A DNA stretch of 64,000 bases from Hyphococcus sp. (GCA_021776415.1 JAJFFY010000057.1:1-64000); one strand, 5' to 3'; positions 40,802-50,101 are shown, counted from the first letter of the stretch. Notes: generated from the sequence alone by a model not told the origin. A program made the numbers and translations.

Positions 40802-42493
40802 TTAGCTGCCGGTAAATTTCGCCGCGCCATCGACACGTTCGATTGTAAAGGCGGCCTTTTCAAAGGCGTTATACTCCCGGCTCTCAACTGTATCGATTGC
40901 CATAAAGCGCGCATGGGCAGTGTCGCGGCCGATCACCAAATCGATATATCCGTGATCTTCTCCGGAAAGGTAACGCACGTCCTCGTTCTCGAGGGCGGTG
41001 AGCGCCGTATATTCAGAGCCCTTGCCGCCGAGGAAATCTTTGCGATAGGGTGAGGGCGAGGTCACCGAATGAGCGCCCAGTTCAACCCCGCGCCGCTCGC
41101 CATTTCTGTCGGTGAGGTCGTTGGCCCACCAGGTATGGGTGTCTCCGGTGACGACAATCATACCATCGCCGCCAGCCTCGCGCGTCATCTCGTAGAACCG
41201 TTCGCGCGCCGCCGGATATCCGTCCCAGGCGTCAAAATTTGTCGGCAAACCGAGCCGGGAGACTTCAACGAAGGCGCGACCCTGATCCCAGGTCGCCTGC
41301 AGCGCATCGATATCCGCTTCGGTCATATGCGGATTTAAGTCCGGCGATATAACCTTTGCCATGATGATCTGGTTGGCAATCAGCCGCCATGGCTGGCCGT
41401 CGGCGACCGACTGGCGGATGGTGCGCGAGAGGTAATCGGTCTGGGCGCTGCCCAGCATTTCGCGGCTTTGGTCCCAGAGGATTTCGGTTTTAAAATGTGC
41501 GATGTCTTCGCTGGTTTTCAGGCTACGGACGATTTCGCCATACTCAAATTGCCGCGAGCGCGCCATCAGCCGCGTTTCAATGGCGCACACCGTAAGAAGA
41601 TCGCCATAGGAGTAGGATCGAAAAAATGCTTCCGGCGCCGCAGCGGGTTCGCGCACCGGCATCCACTCATAATAAGCCTGAAGCGCGGCGCGGCGGCGCA
41701 CCACCCATTCGCCTTCGGTTTCCGGCTGGTGGTTTTCCGCACCGTCTTTCCACGAATTATTCGATACTTCATGATCGTCCCAGATTGCTATCACCGTCTG
41801 GGCAGCGTGCATCGCCTGGCTTGATGGGTCGGCCTTATATTGCGCATGGCGGCGGCGATAATCGTCGAGGGTGATGATCTCGTGGGCAGGCTCGTGTTCG
41901 CGGCCCAGCGCGGCGCCGGTGGCGCCGCCATAGCCGTCGCGACCATATTCGTAAATGTAATCGCCAAGATGAATGACCGCGTCGATATCATCGCGCTGGG
42001 CAATCTGGTCATAGACATTGAAATAGCCGAACGGGAAATTTGTGCAGGACAGAACCGCAAAGCGAGCGCTGTCGATCGTCCCGGCGGGCAGCGTGCGGGT
42101 GCGACCGACCGGCGAGGTCTGATCGCCAATGCGAAAGCGGTAGTAATATATTGTCCCGGGCTCGAGATCGGTGAGCAGTGTTTTGACGGTCCAGTCGCGC
42201 GCCGCGCTGGTGCTGGTCTCGCCTTTGGCGATGGTGCGGGTGAACTCTTTGTCGGCAGCCGTCTCCCAGATGACCGTTGCGTCAGAACCGGGCGCCGCCT
42301 CGTAATCGCTGACCCGCGTCCAGATAATGACGCTGTCCACTCCCGGATCGCCGCTGGCGACGCCGTGGGCGAAGACGCCGCCCGCAGCTTGCTCGGACGA
42401 GCTGTGAGACGTTTCTTTCGGCGCCGGAGAGCATGAGGCGGCGCTTACCGCGAGGCCGGAGAAGAGCGCATTGCGGCGCGTGATCTTGGTCAT
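40802..42493 (-). CDS. alkaline phosphatase D (PhoD-like), Tat-exported
   Basis: A 563-residue metallophosphoesterase. The N-terminus (MTKITRRNALFSGLAVSAAS) has twin Arg and a hydrophobic stretch ending in ASC, so Tat export of a lipoprotein is likely. The PhoD N-terminal domain (about 45-150, GVASGDPGVDSVIIWTRVSD) precedes the catalytic domain with CTNFPFGYFNVYDQIA, IHLGDYIYEYG, IWDDHEVSNN and VVTGDTHTWW. PhoD enzymes release phosphate from phosphodiesters and use Fe3+ plus Ca2+. The metal-binding Asp, Asn and His residues are present. The ATG at 42493 is chosen because AGGGG lies upstream; the frame runs 14 codons further. No pho operator was recognised upstream. Confidence 0.9.
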   Translation of the reverse strand: MTKITRRNALFSGLAVSAASCSPAPKETSHSSSEQAAGGVFAHGVASGDPGVDSVIIWTRVSDYEAAPGSDATVIWETAADKEFTRTIAKGETSTSAARDWTVKTLLTDLEPGTIYYYRFRIGDQTSPVGRTRTLPAGTIDSARFAVLSCTNFPFGYFNVYDQIAQRDDIDAVIHLGDYIYEYGRDGYGGATGAALGREHEPAHEIITLDDYRRRHAQYKADPSSQAMHAAQTVIAIWDDHEVSNNSWKDGAENHQPETEGEWVVRRRAALQAYYEWMPVREPAAAPEAFFRSYSYGDLLTVCAIETRLMARSRQFEYGEIVRSLKTSEDIAHFKTEILWDQSREMLGSAQTDYLSRTIRQSVADGQPWRLIANQIIMAKVISPDLNPHMTEADIDALQATWDQGRAFVEVSRLGLPTNFDAWDGYPAARERFYEMTREAGGDGMIVVTGDTHTWWANDLTDRNGERRGVELGAHSVTSPSPYRKDFLGGKGSEYTALTALENEDVRYLSGEDHGYIDLVIGRDTAHARFMAIDTVESREYNAFEKAAFTIERVDGAAKFTGS

Positions 42494-42622
42494 GAAATAG
42501 TCACCCCTACGAGTTGAGCCAATGTTGCGGCGCATGATGGCGGCGCGAGAATATTGCGCTAGTATTATGACACGAAGATCGATGAATTCGAATAGTGTTC
42601 AACACAAATGGCTGAGGGTATA

Positions 42623-44179
42623 ATGCGAAAATTGCGATGGATGGCGCTAGCCGTTCTGTTTGTCGGCGCCTGCGCGCAGGAAGCGGACGATAAGGCAGCG
42701 GAAAACGGGGCTGCGGCTGATGCGGATGGTGCTGAAACGTCTGCGCCGCAAAGCGTGAGCGTAGCTGGGGCAGCCCAGGGTGCTGATGATAATGGCGATG
42801 CAAAAGGCGTAGTACGTCCGCCGCTTGATCCTTATCCCTCGACTTATGAGCCATATGCGTCTGGCGCGACGCTGATTGCCGGGGCGACGATCCTGACCGG
42901 CGCCGGCGAGCGCATCGATAACGGATCTATCCTTCTGGAGGGGGGCAAAATCACCGCGATTGGCGCTGCCGGTGCGGTTGACGTCCCGGCTGGCGCGAAC
43001 ACCATCGACGCGGCCGGTAAATGGGTGACGCCTGGCGTCATTGATATCCACTCCCATCTTGGCGACTATCCCTCGCCATCGACGGCCTCAACTTCGGACG
43101 GCAATGAAGTGACGTCGCCAAATACCGCGCATGTCTGGGCGGAGCATTCGGTGTGGCCGCAAGATGCTGGCTTCACCCGGGCGCTCGCCGGCGGCATTAC
43201 GTCGCTTCAAGTGTTGCCCGGATCGGCAAACCTATTCGGCGGTCGGTCGGTAATCTTGAAAAACGTTCCCTCACGGACGGTTCAGGGGATGAAATTTCCA
43301 GGCGCGCCTTATGGGTTGAAAATGGCGTGCGGCGAAAATCCAAAACGTGTTTATGGCGATAAAGGCGGGCCCGACACGCGCATGGGAAATGTCGCCGGCT
43401 ATCGCGCAGCCTGGATTGAGGCGGCTGGTTATAAGAAGCAATGGGACGATTATTGGAAGTCTTATGAGGCGTGGGCCGAAAAGGACGGCGACAAGGATGA
43501 GGATGCGGAAGAGGCGCCGGATGCGCCTTCTCGCGATCTGAAACTGGAAACCCTGGCTGGCGTTCTCAGTGGTGACATCCGCGTCAACATGCATTGTTAC
43601 CGTGCCGATGAAATGGTTCAGGTGCTCGATATAGCCAGAGAATTTGGCTATAAAGTCTCCGCCTTCCACCACGCGATCGAGGCTTATAAAGTTGCCGATT
43701 ACCTTGCCGAAAACGGTGTCTGCGCTGCGGTGTGGGCGGATTGGTGGGGCTTTAAGCTTGAGGCCTATGATACGGTGACTGCGAACGCAGCATTGGTGGA
43801 CGCGCAAGCCAATAGCTGCGCAATCATCCATTCAGATAGCAACACTGGCATTCAACGCCTCAACCAGGAAGCAGCCAAAGCGATGGCCGCGGGCTGGCGT
43901 ATCGGTCTGGAGATCGCGCCTGAAGACGCCATCGTCTGGATCACTGCCAATCCGGCAAAATCCATGGGCGTTCTCGATCAGACCGGGACATTAGAGACCG
44001 GCAAGATGGCGGATGTCGTCATCTGGAACGGCAATCCGTTTTCGGTTTACGCCAAAGCCGAGCAGGTCTTTATCGACGGCGCTTTAATGTATGACCGGTA
44101 CGATCCCAAACGCTCGCCGCGGATGGATTTCGAAATTGGACAGCAAGGCAACGATCATACCGGAGGAGCAGGTCAATGA
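42623..44179 (+). CDS. amidohydrolase family lipoprotein, catalytic member of a pair
   Basis: A 518-residue protein with a lipoprotein signal (MRKLRWMALAVLFVGAC), so it should be anchored in the envelope. After an Ala-rich stalk (about 20-75) the TIM-barrel amidohydrolase begins: GKWVTPGVIDIHSHLGDYPS provides the H-x-H metal pair. Other metal ligands are plausible in MHCYRADEM, SAFHHAIEAYK and IHSDSNTGIQ. The C-terminal part ends with the beta-sandwich segment KMADVVIWNGNPFSVYAKAEQV. The natural substrate is unknown; imidazolonepropionase-like and secreted peptidase-like relatives exist. It overlaps the next amidohydrolase gene by 4 bases (ATGA). Confidence 0.87.
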   Translation: MRKLRWMALAVLFVGACAQEADDKAAENGAAADADGAETSAPQSVSVAGAAQGADDNGDAKGVVRPPLDPYPSTYEPYASGATLIAGATILTGAGERIDNGSILLEGGKITAIGAAGAVDVPAGANTIDAAGKWVTPGVIDIHSHLGDYPSPSTASTSDGNEVTSPNTAHVWAEHSVWPQDAGFTRALAGGITSLQVLPGSANLFGGRSVILKNVPSRTVQGMKFPGAPYGLKMACGENPKRVYGDKGGPDTRMGNVAGYRAAWIEAAGYKKQWDDYWKSYEAWAEKDGDKDEDAEEAPDAPSRDLKLETLAGVLSGDIRVNMHCYRADEMVQVLDIAREFGYKVSAFHHAIEAYKVADYLAENGVCAAVWADWWGFKLEAYDTVTANAALVDAQANSCAIIHSDSNTGIQRLNQEAAKAMAAGWRIGLEIAPEDAIVWITANPAKSMGVLDQTGTLETGKMADVVIWNGNPFSVYAKAEQVFIDGALMYDRYDPKRSPRMDFEIGQQGNDHTGGAGQ

Positions 44180-45501
44180 GCGCTATGATAAATAAACCAA
44201 TCATCGCCGCGGTCTTTTCGGTATTTGCCTTGACCGCCGTCAATGAAGCAGCTGCGCAAACAGCAAACTCGACGACAGCGATCATGAATGGCGAGGTTCA
44301 CACCGCCGCCGGTGATGTGATTAAAAATGGCGATGTGATCATTCGTGACGGCGTCATCGTTCAGGTCGGCGCCGATCTGATTGCGCCGACTGGCGCGCGC
44401 GTTATTGATGCGTCGGGCAAGGTGGTTACGCCCGGCGTTTTTGCGCCGCTATCTTCCATTGGCCTGCTCGAGATCAGTCTCGATGAGGAGGCCAATGACG
44501 CCGGCCCCAACCGTGGTGACGGGTTTCCGCTCGGCGCCGCGCTTGATGCGGTTGACGCATATCGGCGCACCTCAACATTGATCGCGATCAACCGCGCCGG
44601 CGGCGTGACCCGCGCTTTGGCGGCGGCCAATCCCGGCGATTCTCTGTTCGGCGGGCGCGGTGCGGTGATTGATATGTCCGGCGCGGTTGATTCTGTCACC
44701 AAACCCCGCGCGGCGCAGATCGCCATGATGGGGTCCGAGGGCGCATCGCGTGCTGGCGGCACCCGTATGGGCGCGTGGGCGTTTATGCGCGAATATCTTG
44801 ATGAGGCGCGGTCTTATGCCGCCAACCCCAATGCTTATGTTCGCCGCAACCGCGAGGACCGGTTTGCGCTCTCAGATTTGAAGGCGCTGGGCGCGGTAGT
44901 GTCCGGTGCTCAGCCCTTGATCGTTCACCTCAATGGCGAGGCCGATATTCGTAATTTAATCCGCCTCAAGACGGATTATAATCTGCGTGTGATCATCGCT
45001 GGAGGGTCGGAAGCCTGGCGGGCCGCCGAGCCGCTGGCCGCCGCAGACATCGCGGTGATCCTTGATCCCATGGTCAACCTGCCGAGCCAGTTTGAGGATT
45101 TGGGCGCTACGCTCAAAAACGCCGCCCGGCTCAATGCCGCCGGCGTTAAAATCGCGTTTTATAACCCGCCGGGTTTTGGCGCGCATAATCTGCGGTTGCT
45201 GACCCAGCAGGCCGGCAATGCCGTTGCCGAAGGCCTGCCTTATGAGGCGGCAATTGCCGCGCTGACGATCAATCCGGCTGAGATGTTTGGCCTTGATAGG
45301 CAGTTAGGATCGATTGAACTGGGCAAGATTGCCGACATCGTCATCTGGGACGGCGACCCTCTTGAGGTGACGACAATACCGCAGGCGGTGTTCATTAATG
45401 GCGTGCGCCAGGATTTGGATAATCGCCAGGCGGCGTTGCTGTCGCGTTATCGCGACCTGTCACGGGGCGCCTTGCCGCTCGCCTATCGTGGCGGCGAATA
45501 G
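44176..45501 (+). CDS. amidohydrolase family protein lacking the H-x-H motif, second of the pair
   Basis: A 441-residue exported protein (signal about 1-25, ending NEAAAQ). It follows the amidohydrolase fold: GKVVTPGVFAPLSSIGLLE stands where the first member has GKWVTPGVIDIHSHLGD, so the H-x-H metal motif is lost (FAPLS). GGVTRALAAANPGDSLFGGRG, LIVHLNGEADI and the end KIADIVIWDGDPLEV still match. It is therefore probably inactive by itself and may form a heteromer with the first member, to which it is translationally coupled. This is inference from the missing ligands. It is convergent with the iron ABC permease gene; a small hairpin (GGCGGC/GCCGCC) spans the stop codon. Confidence 0.87.
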   Translation: MSAMINKPIIAAVFSVFALTAVNEAAAQTANSTTAIMNGEVHTAAGDVIKNGDVIIRDGVIVQVGADLIAPTGARVIDASGKVVTPGVFAPLSSIGLLEISLDEEANDAGPNRGDGFPLGAALDAVDAYRRTSTLIAINRAGGVTRALAAANPGDSLFGGRGAVIDMSGAVDSVTKPRAAQIAMMGSEGASRAGGTRMGAWAFMREYLDEARSYAANPNAYVRRNREDRFALSDLKALGAVVSGAQPLIVHLNGEADIRNLIRLKTDYNLRVIIAGGSEAWRAAEPLAAADIAVILDPMVNLPSQFEDLGATLKNAARLNAAGVKIAFYNPPGFGAHNLRLLTQQAGNAVAEGLPYEAAIAALTINPAEMFGLDRQLGSIELGKIADIVIWDGDPLEVTTIPQAVFINGVRQDLDNRQAALLSRYRDLSRGALPLAYRGGE

Positions 45502-45516
45502 CCGCCTCGTCACAAG

Positions 45517-47154
45517 CTAATCGCCCGCAGAAGGATTTGTGCTTTTGCGGGCGGTCGTGTTTGTGGCGATAAAGCTCAATGCAATAGTCGGGATGAGACC
45601 GAGGCCGATCAGCAACAAAGCTGCGGGCGCGGCGTCGGCGAGGCGTTCGTCTGACGCCAGCCGGTATATGCGCGTCGCCAGGGTTTCAAAATTAAACGGC
45701 CGCAACAACAATGTCGCCGGCAGCTCTTTGGCGATGTCGATCATGATGATCGCCGCCCCCGCCGCGACCGCGCCGCGCATTTGAGGCCAGTGAATGTTTT
45801 TCAAAATACTTGCTGGCCCGGCGCCAAGCATTTTTGCGGCGTCATCCATCTGCGGGCTGATTTGTTGCAACCCGCCGGCGGCGGCGTTGTATCCGGCGGT
45901 GATAAAGCGCGCCATATAGGCATAGAGAAGGACGCCGAGGCCGCCGGCAATAGCCAGCCCGCTCGCCTGCGACAGCCCCGCTGTGAGCGCCAACACGCCG
46001 ATGGCGATGACGGCGCCCGGGATGGCGTAGCCAAGCGTTGCGACCCGTAATGCCAGCTTGCCAAAGGGGGATGTCATCCGCCGCGCCGTATAACCAAGGA
46101 AGACCGCAAGCGTGATGGTCAGCGCGCCGCCAAGACCTGCTACCAGCGCGGTGTTGGCGAGCGAGAGGTTGAGCCCGCGCGCAGCGCCTGCGGTCAAATT
46201 GGGGTCGAATTTGGCGACTAAAACGCCTGCTGGAATGACAAAGCCGAGAGCCACCGGAACGAGGCAGAACAAAATCGCCAGCGCGGCGGCAGGTGGCGAA
46301 AGCTTCAGCCGCCGGGCGCGGCGATGCGCCTTTACGCTTTCCGAACTCTCACCGCGGCGGCCGGCTTCTTCGATCAAAACTAATATGAGCGCCACAAAAA
46401 ACAGACCGACGGCAAGTTGTGTTGCGCCGCCAAGATCGCCGAGCCCCTGCCAGGTGCGGAAAATACCGACGCTCAAAGTCGCCACGCCAAAAAAATCAGC
46501 AACCCCGTAATCGGCGGCGGTCTCCATCAGCGCTAGCGCCAGACCGCCGGCTAGCGCCGGGCGCCCCATGGTCAAAAGAACGCGCCAGGCCGCGCGGGCA
46601 GGGTTTGCGCCAAGCATGCGTGCAGCCTCCATAAATGCTGATGAGCGTCCCGCCAGCGATGCGCTGAGCGCAAGATAGACATAAGGATAAGTCATCAGTG
46701 TAAGAATGAATGCGGCGCCGGGAAGAGATCGTATTTCCGGCAGGTTTTGCACGCCAAAAGCTGCGGCTGCGGGCCCAAACGGACCAAGAAAGTCGCCATA
46801 GGCATAGGCCGCAACATAGGCCGGGATTGCGAAAGGCAGCGCCAGCGCGACCATCATCACGCGCCGCCCAGGAAATTCTGTAAGCGAGACCACCATCGCC
46901 GCGCCGGCGCCCAGCGCGCCTGCGCCCATGGCAACCAACAGGCATAAAAAAACCGTACCGGACAAATAACGCAGCCCCATTCCGGACAAAAACGTCCAGT
47001 CTAGTCCCGGCGGCGCCAATGCGCCGAGCAAGGTTGCGGCAATCGGCGCGGCAATGGCGATCGCGACGCCGCCAAGCGCAACCATGCCCAGCTTTGTCGG
47101 GTTCGGCCTTGTTCGGCTCGACTGTTTGTGTCCAATTGACTTGGCGCCGTTCAT
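45517..47154 (-). CDS. ferric iron ABC transporter permease (FbpB-like)
   Basis: A 545-residue inner-membrane permease with about twelve helices and two binding-protein-dependent transport domains, each containing the EAA-type loop (EAARMLGANPARAAWRVL and DDAAKMLGAGPASILKNI). The fused two-domain form is typical of FbpB/SfuB ferric iron permeases; thiamine permease ThiP has the same architecture. The neighbours (FbpA-like binding protein, FbpC-like ATPase) favour iron. The ATG at 47154 is preferred for its ribosome-binding site (AAGGA); the frame starts 6 codons earlier. It is divergent from the ATPase gene with 102 bases between them. Confidence 0.88.
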   Translation of the reverse strand: MNGAKSIGHKQSSRTRPNPTKLGMVALGGVAIAIAAPIAATLLGALAPPGLDWTFLSGMGLRYLSGTVFLCLLVAMGAGALGAGAAMVVSLTEFPGRRVMMVALALPFAIPAYVAAYAYGDFLGPFGPAAAAFGVQNLPEIRSLPGAAFILTLMTYPYVYLALSASLAGRSSAFMEAARMLGANPARAAWRVLLTMGRPALAGGLALALMETAADYGVADFFGVATLSVGIFRTWQGLGDLGGATQLAVGLFFVALILVLIEEAGRRGESSESVKAHRRARRLKLSPPAAALAILFCLVPVALGFVIPAGVLVAKFDPNLTAGAARGLNLSLANTALVAGLGGALTITLAVFLGYTARRMTSPFGKLALRVATLGYAIPGAVIAIGVLALTAGLSQASGLAIAGGLGVLLYAYMARFITAGYNAAAGGLQQISPQMDDAAKMLGAGPASILKNIHWPQMRGAVAAGAAIIMIDIAKELPATLLLRPFNFETLATRIYRLASDERLADAAPAALLLIGLGLIPTIALSFIATNTTARKSTNPSAGD

Positions 47155-47256
47155 GGCGTTCCTTCGCCTCACGCATCATCGAAACGAGACATCTATGCGA
47201 AACTGCGCCAATTCCAAAGCCGGTCCGATCAAAATGGGTCAATTGCGCGCAGTCTT

Positions 47257-48291
47257 ATGAGCCTCGTACTTCGTGATATCAGCCATCATTATGGCAGCGT
47301 TCCGGCGGTGGAGGGCGCCGGGTTTGAAGCTGCGCCGGGTGAAATTCTTTGTCTTTTCGGCCCCTCTGGCTGCGGTAAAACCACGCTTTTGCGCATCGCT
47401 GCGGGGCTGGAGCGCCTGCAAAGCGGCAGCGTTGAGCTGAATGGAAAAGTTCTGGCCGCACCTGGCCGGGAAACGCCGCCGGAGCAGCGCCCAATTGGGT
47501 TTGTGTTTCAGGATCTGGTGTTGTTTCCGCATATGACGGTTGAAAAGAATATTGCCTTTGGCCTTGGCGCTGAGGCAGGCAATGCGAAAGCACGCATTAA
47601 CGCGCAGATAAAAACCATGCGGCTCGACGGGTTGGCAAAACGCTACCCCCATGAGCTTTCCGGCGGACAACAGCAAAGAACCGCGCTGGCGCGTGCGCTT
47701 ATCCGCGGCCCGAAGGCGTTGCTGCTAGATGAGCCCTTCGCCAGCGTTGATGCGGTTTTGCGCCGCCGCCTGCGTGAAGATTTGCGCCGTATACTGAAAG
47801 AGCAAAGCGTGGCGGTGGTGCTGGTCACCCATGACCCCGAAGAGGCGCTGGCGCTCGGCGACCGGATTGCGCTGATGCGGGCCGGCCGCATCGTCGAGAC
47901 GCAAAGTCCGGCAGCGCTGTTTGAAGCGCCGCAAACGCCGGAGGGGGCGATGATATTTCCCGGAAGCCAGACGCTTTACGGCGCCATTGAACGGGGAAAA
48001 CTGATTACCGCCTTTGGCGATCTCGACGCCAACGGGGTGGCTGATGGACCAGGGCTCGTGGTCTTGCGTGAAGGCGCGATATCTACCGAGCGCGATCCGG
48101 AGGGGACCTGTCAGATTACCGACGCCCGCTTTGTCGGCCCGGGATGGGCGGTCGATCTCGCCGCCGATCTGACGGCCGACCTGGCGGGGGCCGTGACCAT
48201 CCGCGTTGTTATGGCGCAAAAGCCGCGCATTGGCGCCCGCGTCAATCTCGCCTTTGCGCCGTCTGGAGTTTTTATCTATAAAAATCAATAG
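47257..48291 (+). CDS. ferric iron ABC transporter ATP-binding protein (FbpC-like)
   Basis: A 344-residue ATPase. The Walker A is GPSGCGKTT (about 36-44), the Q loop VFQDLVLF, the signature LSGGQQQRTALARAL, the Walker B ALLLDEPFASVD and the H loop VTHDPEEA. A C-terminal regulatory region (about 245-344, TOBE-like) follows, as in FbpC. It would energise uptake of ferric iron delivered by the FbpA-like protein at 48368 through the divergently transcribed permease at 45517. The ATP-binding and solute-binding genes are 76 bases apart on the same strand. Confidence 0.92.
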   Translation: MSLVLRDISHHYGSVPAVEGAGFEAAPGEILCLFGPSGCGKTTLLRIAAGLERLQSGSVELNGKVLAAPGRETPPEQRPIGFVFQDLVLFPHMTVEKNIAFGLGAEAGNAKARINAQIKTMRLDGLAKRYPHELSGGQQQRTALARALIRGPKALLLDEPFASVDAVLRRRLREDLRRILKEQSVAVVLVTHDPEEALALGDRIALMRAGRIVETQSPAALFEAPQTPEGAMIFPGSQTLYGAIERGKLITAFGDLDANGVADGPGLVVLREGAISTERDPEGTCQITDARFVGPGWAVDLAADLTADLAGAVTIRVVMAQKPRIGARVNLAFAPSGVFIYKNQ

Positions 48292-48325
48292 ATTATGCCT
48301 ATTGAGCTTTCGTCACGACCTGCTA

Positions 48326-48342
48326 TTAAGAATTAATCGCAA
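48326..48342 (+). promoter_or_regulatory. candidate Fur box before the iron-binding protein gene
   Basis: TTAAGAATTAATCGCAA, read on the other strand TTGCGATTAATTCTTAA, resembles proteobacterial Fur operators of the type TTGCGA-x3-ATTCTCA. It is AT-rich in an otherwise GC-rich stretch and lies 26 bases before the ATG of the FbpA-like gene. Iron-responsive control of a ferric iron transporter would be expected, but the site is judged by eye only. Confidence 0.4.
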
Positions 48343-48367
48343 TTATAATCAACCAAAGTAAACCCAC

Positions 48368-49507
48368 ATGACAGACCTCAACACTCTCACCGCAGATGCG
48401 ATCAAATCCACGACTAGGCGCTGGGCCGATAAGCCCGCAGCGCTTTGGCGCGCCGCGTTGATAGGCGCGATGGCGCTGACAGCGGCGGCCTGCGGAGAGG
48501 CGACGCGGGAGGCGGATGTTAGCCCCGGAACTGACGATACGCCCAGCCAGCAGGCCGGCGAGGTCAATGTCTATTCCGGGCGCCATTATGATTCTGATAT
48601 CATATTATTTGATACGTTCACGGAAGAAACAGGAATTAAGGTCAACGTGATTGAAGCCGGCGGCGATGCGCTGATCGAGCGTATTGCGCGTGAGGGCGAT
48701 GCCTCGCCGGCGGATCTGTTCATTACTGCTGACGCCGGCATTTTATGGCGCGGCGACCAACGCGGAATTTTTCGCAGCAACGACAACGAAGCTTTGAAGG
48801 CGCGCGTTCCGGCGCAATTCCGGCACCCGGAGGGCAAATGGTACGGGCTGTCCAAGCGCGCGCGGATTATTATCTACAACCGTGAAATGGGTCTGCCGGA
48901 AGGGTTTAACGCCTATGACGACCTTGCAGCTCCCGCCAATGCGGGAACGATTTGCGTGCGGTCTTCTTCAAATATTTACAACCAGTCGCTGCTCGCATCG
49001 ATCATCGCCCATGAAGGCGAGGCGGCCGCAGAGGATTGGGCGCGCGGCGTGGTTGCAAACTTCGCCCGCAAGCCACAAGGCAACGACACCTCGCAAATCG
49101 AGGCGGTCGCGGCCGGGCTGTGCCGGCTTGGTATTGTGAACAGCTACTATGTCGCGCGGTTTGTCGGATCGGATGATGCCGACAAAGCAGCGATCGGCGA
49201 TAAGCTCGGCGTGTTGTTTCCCGACCAATCGGGGCGCGGAACCCACATCAATATTTCCGGTGCCGGGATTTTGGCCCATGCGCCGAACGCCGCCAATGCT
49301 GAGACGCTGCTGGAGTTTCTCTTGCGCGATGAAAGCCAGCAAGCCTTCGCCATCGGCAATAATGAATATCCGGTGGTTGCTTCGGTAGCGCCGTCCGGTC
49401 CGGTCGCGGCGCTGGGGTCGTTCCGGGCCGACAATTTGCCGGTCGCAGCGCTTGGCGCCAATCAGCACGCGGCGGTGCAGATTTTTGACCGGGTTGGTTG
49501 GCCTTAG
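48368..49507 (+). CDS. ferric iron-binding periplasmic protein (FbpA/FutA-like)
   Basis: A 379-residue solute-binding protein. An unusually long polar N-terminus (about 30 residues) precedes the signal-like helix and a lipobox-like Ala-Ala-Ala-Cys (ALTAAAC). The mature part has VNVYSGRHYDSDIILFDTF, the Tyr-containing start of FbpA/FutA proteins, KWYGLSKRARIIIYNR, and NSYYVARFVG with the paired Tyr that bind Fe3+. The C-terminal helix ends LGANQHAAVQIFDRVGWP, as in this family. It probably delivers ferric iron to the permease at 45517. The start could be a later Met, since residues 1-30 before the helix are atypical; ATG 48368 has no strong ribosome-binding site. Confidence 0.88.
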   Translation: MTDLNTLTADAIKSTTRRWADKPAALWRAALIGAMALTAAACGEATREADVSPGTDDTPSQQAGEVNVYSGRHYDSDIILFDTFTEETGIKVNVIEAGGDALIERIAREGDASPADLFITADAGILWRGDQRGIFRSNDNEALKARVPAQFRHPEGKWYGLSKRARIIIYNREMGLPEGFNAYDDLAAPANAGTICVRSSSNIYNQSLLASIIAHEGEAAAEDWARGVVANFARKPQGNDTSQIEAVAAGLCRLGIVNSYYVARFVGSDDADKAAIGDKLGVLFPDQSGRGTHINISGAGILAHAPNAANAETLLEFLLRDESQQAFAIGNNEYPVVASVAPSGPVAALGSFRADNLPVAALGANQHAAVQIFDRVGWP

Positions 49508-49602
49508 CCGTCCAACCCGTCGGGCGAACGGGCGCATACAAACCAGTGATTTTGCGGGTTTAGGTTGTCTTGGGAAAAATTTTTCCCGCCATGGGTTTCC
49601 AT

Positions 49603-49626
49603 ATTGATATAACAAAGATATAACAT
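49603..49626 (+). promoter_or_regulatory. possible metal-regulator site before zur
   Basis: Two GATATAACA half-sites in tandem (about 49605-49613 and 49617-49625) lie 26 bases before the ATG, in an AT-rich patch. They resemble one half of alphaproteobacterial Zur boxes (GTTATA-N-TATAAC type). A direct rather than inverted order is unusual, so this is tentative. Confidence 0.3.
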
Positions 49627-49651
49627 CCGTCCGGACGCTACGGAGTAAACA

Positions 49652-50101
49652 ATGACGCGCGATAATGACGGGACAAATGGGACTGGCGGCGGCGGCGCTG
49701 TGATGCGCGACCGGCCGGCGGGTTTGGCGAAAAACGAAAAGCTGGTCTGGAATGCACTGGCTGCAACCACCGAGCCGCAAAAGGCTTATGAAATTCTCGA
49801 CGGCCTGAAGGAACAGGGCGTACGTGCGCCGATGACGGTCTATCGCGCGCTTGAGGGCTTGGAGACCAAGGGCCACATCCACAAGCTCGACGGGCTGAAC
49901 GCCTTTGTTCTGTGCAACCATGAAGGTCCGCATGCGGTGCAGACATTTCTCGTATGTGAGGGATGTTCAACGGTGACGGAGCTGGAAATGGTTGCCGTTG
50001 AGGCCAACATCACCCCGGCGGTGCGCGCGGCTGAGTTCGATATGCACACTGCCCGGCTGGAGATCAAAGGCACCTGTGTCTCCTGTGCTGAGGCTGCCTG
50101 A
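49652..50101 (+). CDS. zur: Fur-family regulator, Zur-like
   Basis: A 149-residue metalloregulator. The winged helix region has MTVYRALEGLETKGHIHKL, the Zur-typical recognition segment, preceded by LTEPQKAYEIL-like helix 2 (TTEPQKAYEILDGL). The metal region has CNHEGPHAVQTFLVCEGCSTV and the C-terminal CVSCAEA, giving the two C-x2-C structural zinc pairs. This corresponds to Zur, which represses zinc uptake genes when zinc is replete. No znuABC genes are in the window. Repeated GATATAAC half-sites directly upstream (49605-49625) may be an autoregulatory site. It stands alone, between the iron transporter and the glycine operon. Confidence 0.85.
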   Translation: MTRDNDGTNGTGGGGAVMRDRPAGLAKNEKLVWNALAATTEPQKAYEILDGLKEQGVRAPMTVYRALEGLETKGHIHKLDGLNAFVLCNHEGPHAVQTFLVCEGCSTVTELEMVAVEANITPAVRAAEFDMHTARLEIKGTCVSCAEAA

